Both the position numbers and the translations under genes were made by a program. Below, in pieces: positions 8,998 to 16,735 of a stretch of DNA of 24,079 nt. The notes beneath the pieces are model-generated. The model saw nothing but the letters and a program-made list of their open reading frames with translations. It had not been told where the DNA came from and ran no database searches. The stretch comes from IDS-8 sp040902105 (lineage in GTDB: Bacteria; Pseudomonadota; Gammaproteobacteria; Steroidobacterales; Woeseiaceae), in NCBI GenBank assembly GCA_040902105.1, contig JBBDXW010000044.1, forward strand, positions 1 to 24,079, read 5' to 3'. Every line of letters begins with the position of its first letter. The stretch's first letter is position 1.

Positions 8998-10020
8998 ATG
9001 TGCCGTTACCGATTCAGACTTGCCGCGCTTGCCGCGTTCCTGCTCGCTTCCTGCGGTGGCGACCGCGCGCCTTCGTACGAACTGACCGGCAGCACGATGG
9101 GAACGCAGTTCAGCATCCAGGTGGCTGAGCCCATGTCCGGCACAAAGCGTACGGAGCTGCAACAGGAAATCGAAGCCGTGCTCGACACGGTCGAGCACGC
9201 GATGTCCACCTACCTCGTGCAATCCGATATTTCAAAGTTCAATGCGAGTTCTTCGACCGGCTGGGTTGCGGTATCGGAGAGCACTTGCCGCGCGGTTGAA
9301 GCCGCCGAAGGCGTGAGCCGCCTGAGCGACGGCGCGTTCGATGTGACCGTAGGCCCGCTCGTTAACTTATGGGGTTTCGGGCCAGATCCCGTAAGACTGC
9401 AGCCGCCTCCGGACACCGCGGTTCGCGCTGCGCTCGAGCGAGTCGGTTACCGGCGCCTGCATGCCGATTGCAAGCAGCCAGCGCTGAAGAAAGACAGCGC
9501 GGACGTTTACGTCGACCTCTCTGCCTATGCCAAGGGGTATGGTGTCGATCGGGTGGCGGAGCTCCTGGATGCCAACGGCATTCGCCAATACCTGGTTGAG
9601 GTCGGCGGCGAGCTGCGCCTGCGCGGCCTCGACTCGGACGGCGAACTCTGGTCGGTGGCGATAGAAACTCCGGCGGACACCGGGCGCGGGATTGGACGCA
9701 TCGTCAGGCTCAAGGACAAGGCGATGGCGACGTCCGGAGATTACCGGAACTTCTTCGAGTACGAAGGCCGCCGCTATTCTCATTTGATCGACCCGCGAAC
9801 CGGGTGGCCGACGATGCATGACCTTGCGGCCGTCACGGTCATCTGCGACACGGCCGCGCTGGCCGATGCGCTGGCGACTGCCTTGCTGGTCCTGGGGCCC
9901 GATGACGGCTTTGATCTGGCCGTTCGGGAACAAATAGCGGCGTACTTTCAACTGCGCACGGACAATGGCTTTGTCGAGCGCTTGACGCCGGCTTTTCGTG
10001 CAATCGACGAGCCCGGGTAA
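8998..10020 (+). CDS. apbE: FAD:protein FMN transferase, ApbE family, lipoprotein
   Basis: A 340-residue ApbE-family enzyme. The family transfers FMN from FAD to a threonine or serine of periplasmic or membrane partner proteins, such as Nqr/Rnf subunits. Family motifs are in order: TGSTMGTQFSI (30-40), SDGAFDVTVGPLVNLWGFG (110-128), VDLSAYAKGYGVD (172-184), EVGGELRLRG (201-210), ATSGDYRNFF (244-253), HLIDPRTGWP (262-271) and a metal-site region near CDTAALADALATAL. MCRYRFRLAALAAFLLASC is a lipoprotein signal with the modified Cys at 19, so it is anchored facing the periplasm. The reading frame stays open far upstream (to 8524), but the ATG at 8998 gives the signal peptide and lies just after the repeat; earlier starts overlap the receptor gene. 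No good Shine-Dalgarno sequence is seen. No flavinylation target adjoins it. Confidence 0.93.
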   Translation: MCRYRFRLAALAAFLLASCGGDRAPSYELTGSTMGTQFSIQVAEPMSGTKRTELQQEIEAVLDTVEHAMSTYLVQSDISKFNASSSTGWVAVSESTCRAVEAAEGVSRLSDGAFDVTVGPLVNLWGFGPDPVRLQPPPDTAVRAALERVGYRRLHADCKQPALKKDSADVYVDLSAYAKGYGVDRVAELLDANGIRQYLVEVGGELRLRGLDSDGELWSVAIETPADTGRGIGRIVRLKDKAMATSGDYRNFFEYEGRRYSHLIDPRTGWPTMHDLAAVTVICDTAALADALATALLVLGPDDGFDLAVREQIAAYFQLRTDNGFVERLTPAFRAIDEPG

Positions 10021-10095
10021 AGCGCGTAGATTACAGTTTTGGACCAGCGCACCCAGGGGCATCGGCGGAGCTCGATTCGTTTGTCCCTGGCACAA

Positions 10096-10182
10096 GCAGG
10101 AGTGCCGTCCGGGGGTGTTCCACAAAGCGAGTTCGCGAAGCGGTGTTTGAGCGACTGGAATACCCCCGGGCGGTACTCCTGC
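10096..10182. repeat. Paired palindromic repeat, family C copy 1
   Basis: Inverted arms: the left arm 10096-10122 starts GCAGGAGTGCCGTCC and ends GGGGGTGTTCCA; the right arm 10156-10182 starts TGGAATACCCCCGGG and ends ACTCCTGC. The spacer is 33 nt and contains GCGAGTTCGCG. A second copy in the opposite orientation is at 24017-24079. The repeat lies between apbE and the next lipoprotein gene and includes the ATG at 10143, which should therefore not be taken as a gene start. Confidence 0.88.
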
Positions 10183-10223
10183 GTCGTCAAAAGTACCTGC
10201 GCCCGGTTTTCGGAGCGGTATCA

Positions 10224-10886
10224 ATGCAATTCGTATCGGCGGGAACAGCAGGGCAAACGGAACGGTCGCATCAGTTGACGCTGATACACAACCGTCGAAC
10301 GATTCTTTTTTTCATGCTCGTCAGCATGATCCTGCTGGCAACTGCGTGCACGACCGTGACCTATGAAAGCTATCGGCCGGTACAGAACCCGAATGTCGAT
10401 ATCGTGTACGTCGGAAGCGGTGCCGACTTCAGCAAATACCGCCGCCTGATGAACGAGGAGATGGGTATATATTTTCCAACCGATGCGCCTCCCGGCGAGG
10501 CGGACCTCGAGAGGGTTCGAAGCGCTTTTCGTGAAGCGTTCCTGGAGCAGGTTTCCGCCTATGAGATCGTCACTCGCCCGGCTCCGGACGTCATGAAAGT
10601 CCGGGCTTCGCTGGTCGACCTGCGCCGGGCGGTGTCAACCGACCTGCCTGAGCTGGGGGCGGACGTGAACAAGATTCTGGAGCCGGGAAAACTGACGTTC
10701 ATGATCGAAATGCGGGATTCGGCGACCAACCGCCTGCTGCTGCGCGCGGCCGATACCGAAAAATCTCCGAAAATCGACTTGCCCGAGGACGGAACCGGGA
10801 ATACGGACGCCGTCTACGCGGCCGCGAAACACTGGGCTGTGCTTTTTCGCAATTTCCTGGACCAGAATCTCGACCATGCCCCGTGA
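10224..10886 (+). CDS. DUF3313-like lipoprotein of unknown function
   Basis: A predicted 220-residue lipoprotein. NRRTILFFMLVSMILLATAC (23-42) is a positively charged then hydrophobic signal ending in a plausible lipobox Cys42. The mature part has YVGSGADFSKYRRLM, a stretch around FPTDAPPGEADLERVRSAFR, and VRASLVDLR, which fits the general pattern I recall for DUF3313 proteins; this assignment is from pattern only. No catalytic motif is evident, so a structural or assembly role in the envelope is possible. I chose the ATG at 10224 because GGAG lies 8 nt upstream and it keeps the NRR cluster. TTG 10275 or ATG 10314 are alternatives, while ATG 10143 lies inside a repeat. It is 33 bp from the M48 peptidase gene and is probably in the same operon. 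Confidence 0.75.
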   Translation: MQFVSAGTAGQTERSHQLTLIHNRRTILFFMLVSMILLATACTTVTYESYRPVQNPNVDIVYVGSGADFSKYRRLMNEEMGIYFPTDAPPGEADLERVRSAFREAFLEQVSAYEIVTRPAPDVMKVRASLVDLRRAVSTDLPELGADVNKILEPGKLTFMIEMRDSATNRLLLRAADTEKSPKIDLPEDGTGNTDAVYAAAKHWAVLFRNFLDQNLDHAP

Positions 10887-10919
10887 AGCCGGAAGCGCGG
10901 AAGGAACAGCAGGAACTTC

Positions 10920-12473
10920 ATGATCAAGCATCTCCTGGCATGTTTCGCGATGCTCACCGCGGTGGCGGCGTGCTCCGTCAATCCGGTAACCGGCAAGTCG
11001 GAAATAACGATTGTCGGGGAAGCGACCGAGATCCAGATGGGCGAGCAGAATTATGTGCCGATGCAGCAATCGCAGGGTGGAGAATACGACATCGACCCGG
11101 TACTGACCGAATATGTGCAGGGCGTCGGCAAGAAGCTGGCGGCCGTCAGCAACAGGCTGGCCGCCAGGGAACGCGATCTGCCGTATGAATTCGTGGTGCT
11201 GAACAACTCGGTGCCGAACGCCTGGGCGCTGCCCGGCGGCAAGATTGCCATCAACCGGGGCTTACTGACGGAACTGGAGTCGGAAGCGGAGCTTGCGGCT
11301 GTGCTCGGCCACGAGATCGTACACGCCGCCGCACGCCACTCGGCCAGGCAGATGGAACGCGGCATGCTGATGCAGGGCCTGGTCCTTGCCACGGCCGTTG
11401 CAACCAGCGACAGCGACTACGGACGGGTCGCCGTCGGCGGCGCGAACTTTGCCGGGCAGCTTCTCACCTTGAAGTACAGTCGCGGCGCCGAACTCGAGGC
11501 AGACCGGTACGGCATGCAGTACATGACCGAGGCCGGTTACGACCCGCAGGGCGCAGTCTCCTTGCAAAAGACGTTTGTGCGCCTGAGCGATGGACAAAGG
11601 AGCGACTGGCTCAGCGGTCTCTTTGCCAGCCATCCTCCGTCACAGGAGCGTGTCGACGCCAATATCGCGACGGCCGCAACGTTAGCGCCGGGCGGCGAAC
11701 TGGGCTTCGAGCCGTACGAGCAGGCGATGGAAAGGACGACCGAGGTCGTACCGGCCTACGAAGCATACGACGAGGGGCGCAAAGCGCTTGCAGAGAAGAA
11801 TAGCAAGCTGGCTATGGCGAAAGCCGAGGAGGCGATTGAGATACTGCCGCAGGAAGCACATTTTTATGCGTTACGCGGCGATGCGCGCATAGTCGACGAA
11901 CAGTACGACAAGGCCGTCACCAACTTCGACAGCGCCATCGAGCGCCGTGACGATTTCTTCTACTACTACCTGCAGCGCGGCAGGGCGAATGAAAAACTCG
12001 GCAACGACGACAAGGCCGTACAGGACCTCCAGAAAAGCCTCGAGTACTTGCCAACGGCGCCGGCTCACTTCACCCTGGGCAACATCGCCGCAAAGCGCGG
12101 CAACAGGGCCGCGGCAATCGAACACTACCAGGTTGTCGCAGGCGGGCAGGGTGAAATAGCCGAAGCGGCGCAGGCGTCGCTGGTGCGGCTCGACATCGGG
12201 CAGAACCCGGGCAACTACCTGCTGCGGCGCTGCGATCCCGACGCCAACGGCGAGTTGGTGGTGTCCATCAAGAACAATACCTCGGTGGCGGTTACCGACG
12301 TGCGGCTGTCGGTGCAAGTGCGCGACAGCTCCGGCGCGCCGCGGCGCATCGATCGACGCCTGGCGGGGCGCCTTGACGGCGGGGAAGTTGTCAGCGTGCC
12401 GACCGGCCTGGGACCGTATACGGCCGGCAGCGCCTGCCCTGTGGAAATTACCTCTGCGAGGCTTGCGCAGTAA
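10920..12473 (+). CDS. M48 family zinc metallopeptidase lipoprotein with TPR domain
   Basis: A 517-residue periplasmic lipoprotein peptidase. MIKHLLACFAMLTAVAAC is a lipoprotein signal (Cys18), followed by the CSVNPVTGKSE start common in M48 lipoproteins. The catalytic domain carries HEIVH (131-135: zinc-binding histidines and catalytic Glu132) and the downstream SRGAELEADRYG, which holds the third zinc ligand (probably Glu191). After about residue 280 come TPR-like repeats (KAEEAIEILPQEAHFYALRG, QYDKAVTNFDSAIER, DDKAVQDLQKSLEYLP). The end (about 430-517) is beta-rich, with VVSIKNNTSVAVTDVRLSV resembling FxLYD-type domains. The overall plan recalls BepA-type envelope quality-control proteases, but the C-terminal beta domain is extra. 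AGGA lies 5 nt before the ATG. It probably shares an operon with the DUF3313-like lipoprotein. Confidence 0.92.
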   Translation: MIKHLLACFAMLTAVAACSVNPVTGKSEITIVGEATEIQMGEQNYVPMQQSQGGEYDIDPVLTEYVQGVGKKLAAVSNRLAARERDLPYEFVVLNNSVPNAWALPGGKIAINRGLLTELESEAELAAVLGHEIVHAAARHSARQMERGMLMQGLVLATAVATSDSDYGRVAVGGANFAGQLLTLKYSRGAELEADRYGMQYMTEAGYDPQGAVSLQKTFVRLSDGQRSDWLSGLFASHPPSQERVDANIATAATLAPGGELGFEPYEQAMERTTEVVPAYEAYDEGRKALAEKNSKLAMAKAEEAIEILPQEAHFYALRGDARIVDEQYDKAVTNFDSAIERRDDFFYYYLQRGRANEKLGNDDKAVQDLQKSLEYLPTAPAHFTLGNIAAKRGNRAAAIEHYQVVAGGQGEIAEAAQASLVRLDIGQNPGNYLLRRCDPDANGELVVSIKNNTSVAVTDVRLSVQVRDSSGAPRRIDRRLAGRLDGGEVVSVPTGLGPYTAGSACPVEITSARLAQ

Positions 12474-12479
12474 TCAGGA

Positions 12480-12575
12480 GGTCGCCCGTGAGACGGGCTC
12501 CTACAGGGTTCTTGTCTGTCGTCTCGCCAAGCGAGCTGAATCGCGCACTGTAGGAGCCCGCCATTGCGGGCGACC
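12480..12575. repeat. REP-doublet (REPIN-like) palindrome, family A copy 2
   Basis: Left arm 12480-12508 (GGTCGCCCGTGAGACGGGCT then CCTACAGGG) and right arm 12547-12575 (CACTGTAGGAGCCCGCC then ATTGCGGGCGACC) are inverted, with a 38-nt spacer similar to that of the copy at 8883-8976 (shared GTC.GTCG, CGCCA, TGAAT.GCGC). It sits between the converging M48 and M3 peptidase genes, where its hairpin could serve as a bidirectional transcript end. Confidence 0.9.
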
Positions 12576-12612
12576 TGCGACGACGAAACGCCTCCTGCGC
12601 CCGGAGCAGCCG

Positions 12613-14487
12613 TTAACGCTCGCGCTCTGCCAGCAGCTTCTCCATCTCGTCCATGATCGCGTTCATCTTGCGCACCGCGGCGCGGTAAGGCTCGGGCTTC
12701 GCCAGGTCGACGCCGGCGGCGGTCAAGAGCTTGTAGGGGTAATCCGAGCCGCCTGCGCGTAACAGGTTCTTGTAGTTCTCGACGCCTGCCGCGCCTTCAT
12801 TCTTGATCTTTTCGTACAGCGCCGTGCCCGCCGTCTGCGAAGTCGCATACTGGAACACGTACATGTTGAAGTAGAAGTGCGGTATGAACATCCACTCGTT
12901 CGTGTACAGGTCGTCGATCAGCACGACGCCTTTGTCGTGCCCGTGATAACGCTTCAGAATCTCGCCGTAAATTTCGGATATCCGTTCGCCGGACAAGGCC
13001 TCACCCCGTTCCGCGGCTTCGTACAGTGCAAGTTCGAACTCCGCAAACATCGTCTGGCGGAAGAACGTGCCGCGCATTCCCTCGAGGCCGAAACCCAGGT
13101 AGAACAGCTTCTCGTCGACCGATTCGGCGTTCTCCGACATGTAGTCCTGCAGAACGAGTTCGAGCGAGGTCGAAGGGATCTCGGCTATAAACGTGGAATA
13201 GCTCGCCGTGTCGAACGGCTGCTCCTGCTGCGCATAAAGCGTATGCATGGCATGTCCCCACTCGTGCGCGAACGTCGACAGCGATTCGTAGTCATCGTTG
13301 TGATTCAAGAGCACGTACGGGTGCACGTCGAAAGCGATCGGATTCATATATGCGCCGGATTGCTTGCCGCGCTGCGGATAAACGTGCATCCAGCGTTTGT
13401 TGATGGCGTCACGTTGCATGCTGACCCAGTCTTTGCCGAGTACCGACATGGCCTCGAGCGTGATGCGTTTGGTCGTTTCGATATCGAAGGTTTTGTCCAG
13501 CGCAACCAACGGCGGGTAGATGTCGTAATAGTGCATCTGGTCCAGACCGAGGATCTTTCCACGCAGCTTGAAATAGCGATGCAGGGTGGGCAGTGCCCGG
13601 TTCACTTCGGCAACCAGCGTGCGATAGACCTCGGGTGGCAGATTGTCCTGGAACAGCTCACGATCCAGTACGCTGTCGTAATTTCGCGCTTTCGCGAGCG
13701 ACACCTGGGCCTGGACGTGCGAATTCAGAATCGAGCCCACGCTATTGCGATACTCCAGCCATTTGTTCCAGAAGGCGTCGAACACTTGCTTGCGGTCGCC
13801 GCGGTCCCCGCTCGCGCGCCAGCGGCTGTAGCCCTGCGAATCGATAATATGTTCTTCTCCGTTCGACAGGGTCACCGTCGGCCAGGGAATGTCGGAATTG
13901 GCGACGACGCTGTAGATATTGTTCGCCGCGCCAAAAGTCTGGGTGAAAAAGGCCAGTGTCTCTTCGGCTTCGTCGCCCAGCGTGTGCGGCGCGTTGCGCA
14001 GGCCGTTGTCCAGTTGGAACGCGAAACGTTCCAGCCGCTCGTCTTCGTTGATGTACGCTTCGACAACCTCACGCCCCGTGTCCAGTAGTTCGGGCTGAAT
14101 CCAGGCAGTCGCTTCGGTAAAACGCGCGAACATGATGTCACCAAGTTGTTTCCTCTCCTGAGTCTCGGCTACGCGCATGTCCTCGTCACTTGCGAGGCTG
14201 GCATACGCGTAAACGCGGAGTGCATCACGCGTCGTTTCCGATACGAGGTCCATCGTGCGGTAAAGCGAATCGGCGCTCTCGCCGAGCGTGCCGCGACGCG
14301 CATCGATCTTTTGCAGATCTTCGAGCACTTGCTCGCGCGCCGCATTCCAGTCCTCGGCCGTTGCAAAGAGTTCCGTCAGGTCCCAGGTATACGCAGGGTC
14401 CGGCTTTGCCGTTGCCTCTTCGGCGGAAGATACCGTGCCGATGAGCAATGACGCCGCGGCGGCGAGTGAAGCGATGGTGCGATGCAT
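12613..14487 (-). CDS. pepF: M3 family oligoendopeptidase F, exported
   Basis: A 624-residue zinc oligopeptidase of the M3 (thimet/PepF) family, which cleaves short peptides inside a closed channel. Residues 1-22 (MHRTIASLAAAASLLIGTVS, ending near SSA) form a signal peptide, so unlike most PepF enzymes it should act in the periplasm. The N-terminal helical region begins with YTWDLTELFATAEDW (33-47), a PepF hallmark. The active site is FAHEWGHAMHTL (406-417), with HEWGH supplying two zinc histidines and the catalytic Glu409, and FIAEIPST (433-440) supplying the third ligand, Glu436. The C-terminal region YLGFGLEGMRGTFFRQTMFAEF-like helices and the TSQTAGTAL segment are typical. The length matches the family. 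An AAGGA element precedes the ATG. The gene is convergent with the M48 peptidase gene and seems to stand alone. Confidence 0.92.
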   Translation of the reverse strand: MHRTIASLAAAASLLIGTVSSAEEATAKPDPAYTWDLTELFATAEDWNAAREQVLEDLQKIDARRGTLGESADSLYRTMDLVSETTRDALRVYAYASLASDEDMRVAETQERKQLGDIMFARFTEATAWIQPELLDTGREVVEAYINEDERLERFAFQLDNGLRNAPHTLGDEAEETLAFFTQTFGAANNIYSVVANSDIPWPTVTLSNGEEHIIDSQGYSRWRASGDRGDRKQVFDAFWNKWLEYRNSVGSILNSHVQAQVSLAKARNYDSVLDRELFQDNLPPEVYRTLVAEVNRALPTLHRYFKLRGKILGLDQMHYYDIYPPLVALDKTFDIETTKRITLEAMSVLGKDWVSMQRDAINKRWMHVYPQRGKQSGAYMNPIAFDVHPYVLLNHNDDYESLSTFAHEWGHAMHTLYAQQEQPFDTASYSTFIAEIPSTSLELVLQDYMSENAESVDEKLFYLGFGLEGMRGTFFRQTMFAEFELALYEAAERGEALSGERISEIYGEILKRYHGHDKGVVLIDDLYTNEWMFIPHFYFNMYVFQYATSQTAGTALYEKIKNEGAAGVENYKNLLRAGGSDYPYKLLTAAGVDLAKPEPYRAAVRKMNAIMDEMEKLLAERER

Positions 14488-14599
14488 GGAGTGGCTTTCC
14501 TTCGTAAGGTTGACAGTCGGCGTCGTGACTGCCGCGCGCGCTGACCGGCTTAGACACGATCCGGCGTCCGGGTTCGCGTAAAGGCCAATTTTTCATTTG

Positions 14600-14667
14600 G
14601 ATCGCCGCGGGCGCGGACTCCAACAGGATTTCTATTGTCGCTGTTGGAGCCGCGAGTGCGGGCGATC
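14600..14667. repeat. Palindromic repeat, family B (diverged relative of family A)
   Basis: Left arm 14600-14626 (GATCGCCGCGGGCGCGG then ACTCCAACAG) and right arm 14641-14667 (CTGTTGGAGCCGCGAG then TGCGGGCGATC) are imperfect inverted copies around a 14-nt spacer. The arm follows the plan of family A (TGTAGGAGC, GC-rich centre, TGCGGGCGA) but with TGTTGGAGC and a shorter spacer. It lies between the starts and stops of two minus-strand genes. The remaining bases of the 14488-14698 gap hold nothing I can name. Confidence 0.82.
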
Positions 14668-14698
14668 GGCGTATCGGCCCGGCGGGCGACCTGCCCGG

Positions 14699-16477
14699 TC
14701 AGCTCCCCATGCGCCAGATTTCCCCCTGGTCGAGCGAGCGGTCCCGGTGCATGAGTATCCATTGTGCGTGCTCGTCCAGCGCCGAGCCCCCAAGCGCCCG
14801 CAAAATCTGGCGCTGTTCGGCCGCGTCTTCAGCGTTCTCGAGCCGCCGCCTCGCGTTGTGAAAAATACGCAGCATGAATTCGTACTGTTTGATCAGTTCC
14901 CTTTCGGCCGTGCTGTGTGCAAAGCCCTGACGGATGCCGAACAGCAGAAGAATCGCTCCCATCGTAATCATCAGCACATCGCGAATATTCTCAGTCATGG
15001 TCGACCCCGCGACCACCATGATCGAAATCGCGGTGATGCTTGCCAACATGCTGATCATCGCGAGGCGTTCCGTCATGCGGCTTTTCCCAACCCGTTCAAG
15101 GGCTTTCTTTCGGAAATACCCGAGTTGGCCGGTGTCCTGGTCACCGATCCACTCGCGAAGGGCGAACTCCAGGCCTTCGGGACGCATGGCGGGCGCTGCG
15201 TCGCAGCGTGTCCCCGCGACGCGCATCACGTTGCGTATCCAGCCAAGTTCCGGGTCCTGTGTCTGCAGGAAGTTGTCATGCGCAAACTTTGAGATGTTGT
15301 CGTGGTTGACACCTGCCGCAGCCCAATAGAACTGCACGCGAAGTCCTTCAGCCAGGGCGCGGTAGTCGAGGTATTTTCGGTGCCAGCCTTCCCGTGTCGC
15401 GAGATACTGCACGGCAGCGGCGACGACAAAGAAGAGCAGGAACGCGAACATGAAGTATTGCAGCGATTTCAGTTCCGAATACAGGAGGAACATCAGACCC
15501 ATCGGAAACGCCAGGAAATGGGTCGCGCGCAGACTGAACAGGGTTTTCTTCTGAAAATGAATCGCAAGCCAGTCCGCCATGCAGAACAGCTTGTCGATGT
15601 TGTCGATGCCCGCGGGCAGGTAGTCCTTTTCCCCTTCCTCGAGCAGCGGGTATTTTTCAGTCTCGATGCGTTCTGCGAAGCGAATGGAATCGCGGCTGAA
15701 CTCGCTGCTTCGCCGGGAGATCATCTTGTGCTGCTCGGGGAGAACCTTACTGCGCGGATTGTCCCTGTCCTTGGTGAACCACCACCAGTCGAGCGTCCGT
15801 ACATCGCCGTTCGGGCCGCCATCGGGCCTCATTCTCGAGCACACGATGTGATAGACCAGATCGCTTTCGTCATCCACCAGCATCTGTTGGCTGGCGAACG
15901 ATTTGGTCGCGTATCCCGGCATGATGTCGTCGTGGTGGAAACGCACGATCTGAGCCGTTCCGCCGAGCTGTGAGGACGGCTTGCCGTCCCACAGCGCCAG
16001 CAGGATGTGGCAGTGCGCGCAGAGGAAAATGCCGAGCTGTGCATATTGCCTCGAACGCGCGGTGGCCGAATGTGCCAGGTCTTCGGGTGCGACGCCGTCG
16101 GCCAGCGGAAGTTCATAAAGCTCGGCCGCCTTGCTCGCCAGGGAGTCGAACTCCGCGAGAGAACCCTCCGTTTCGAAATCCTGGATGTAGTGACGCCGCA
16201 CCATCGGCAACGGGACGACGAGTTCGAGGCCGAGTGCCAAAGCCTCCTCGGCCACCAGTCGATCGGCGCCTTCCGCGAGCGCCGACATGACACGCAACGT
16301 GCGGTCGCTGTGTCGTTTATTGAGGTCGATAAAGAGATCTTTTACGAGGCGGCGAATAGCCGGAATCTCTTCCGCGACGAGATCCCTGTGGCCGGTCACC
16401 GCGATCACCAGCGGCAGCGCGAACTGACTCTTGTTTTCGATTCTGTCAGCGCTGCCGCCAGCGTCGCTCGTCTCCAT
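14699..16477 (-). CDS. SLOG-domain protein with four transmembrane segments (SLATT/4TM-like)
   Basis: A 592-residue protein. Residues 20-185 look like a SLOG nucleotide-sensor domain (Rossmann-like, related to LOG/DprA and TRPM LSDAT): VIAVTGHRDL (24-33), MSALAEGADRLVAEEAL (64-80), LALWDGKPSSQLGGTAQIV (160-178). Four membrane helices follow in two pairs, about 318-334, 340-360, 472-492 and 499-516. The second pair is preceded by a soluble stretch, and HRKYLDYRALAEGLRVQFYW (366-385) resembles the conserved segment after the helix pair of SLATT proteins. The end has LGGSALDEHAQWILMHRDR. In published comparative work SLOG-SLATT architectures are predicted to sense a nucleotide signal and act on membranes; no catalytic site is visible. 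The ATG at 16477 lacks an obvious Shine-Dalgarno sequence. A repeat and 258 bp separate it from the lectin gene upstream. Confidence 0.78.
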   Translation of the reverse strand: METSDAGGSADRIENKSQFALPLVIAVTGHRDLVAEEIPAIRRLVKDLFIDLNKRHSDRTLRVMSALAEGADRLVAEEALALGLELVVPLPMVRRHYIQDFETEGSLAEFDSLASKAAELYELPLADGVAPEDLAHSATARSRQYAQLGIFLCAHCHILLALWDGKPSSQLGGTAQIVRFHHDDIMPGYATKSFASQQMLVDDESDLVYHIVCSRMRPDGGPNGDVRTLDWWWFTKDRDNPRSKVLPEQHKMISRRSSEFSRDSIRFAERIETEKYPLLEEGEKDYLPAGIDNIDKLFCMADWLAIHFQKKTLFSLRATHFLAFPMGLMFLLYSELKSLQYFMFAFLLFFVVAAAVQYLATREGWHRKYLDYRALAEGLRVQFYWAAAGVNHDNISKFAHDNFLQTQDPELGWIRNVMRVAGTRCDAAPAMRPEGLEFALREWIGDQDTGQLGYFRKKALERVGKSRMTERLAMISMLASITAISIMVVAGSTMTENIRDVLMITMGAILLLFGIRQGFAHSTAERELIKQYEFMLRIFHNARRRLENAEDAAEQRQILRALGGSALDEHAQWILMHRDRSLDQGEIWRMGS

Positions 16478-16636
16478 GGAGCGTGGTGGCTACGAAGTGG
16501 ATGCTGACCGTTTCATCAGCCGATATTACACTCCGGAGCTCCATTCCGTCCGCTCTGACGGCGCGGGGATTCGAATTCCGGTTCAGTCCGGATACGCCGT
16601 TGAAATTCCTTCGACCCGGCAACCAGATTGTCTGGC

Positions 16637-16716
16637 CTGCAGGAGCCCGCCTCGCGGGCGACCCATCCGCTTCACCAGTCGCCGCGCAGGTCGCCCGCAA
16701 TGGCCGGCTCCTACAG
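16637..16716. repeat. REP-doublet palindrome, family A copy 3, opposite arm order
   Basis: Left arm 16637-16663 (CTGCAGGAGCCCGCC then TCGCGGGCGACC) and right arm 16689-16716 (GGTCGCCCGCAATGGCC then GGCTCCTACAG). These are the same arms as at 8883 and 12480, but arranged the other way round, with the GCGGGCGAC ends facing inward over a 25-nt unrelated spacer. It lies just beyond the stop of the lectin gene. The rest of the gap, 16478-16636, shows no further feature. Confidence 0.88.
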
Positions 16717-16735
16717 TGACTTGTGCAGAGGCTCC

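Noticed and set aside
10143..10223. Upstream start for the DUF3313-like lipoprotein
   Set aside because: The ATG lies inside the family C repeat, and the extra residues precede a normal charged N-region; the ATG at 10224 has a better Shine-Dalgarno sequence.
12877..14088. 403-residue plus-strand frame antisense to the M3 peptidase
   Set aside because: It covers the HEWGH-containing coding region of pepF and has no recognisable motif or ribosome-binding site.
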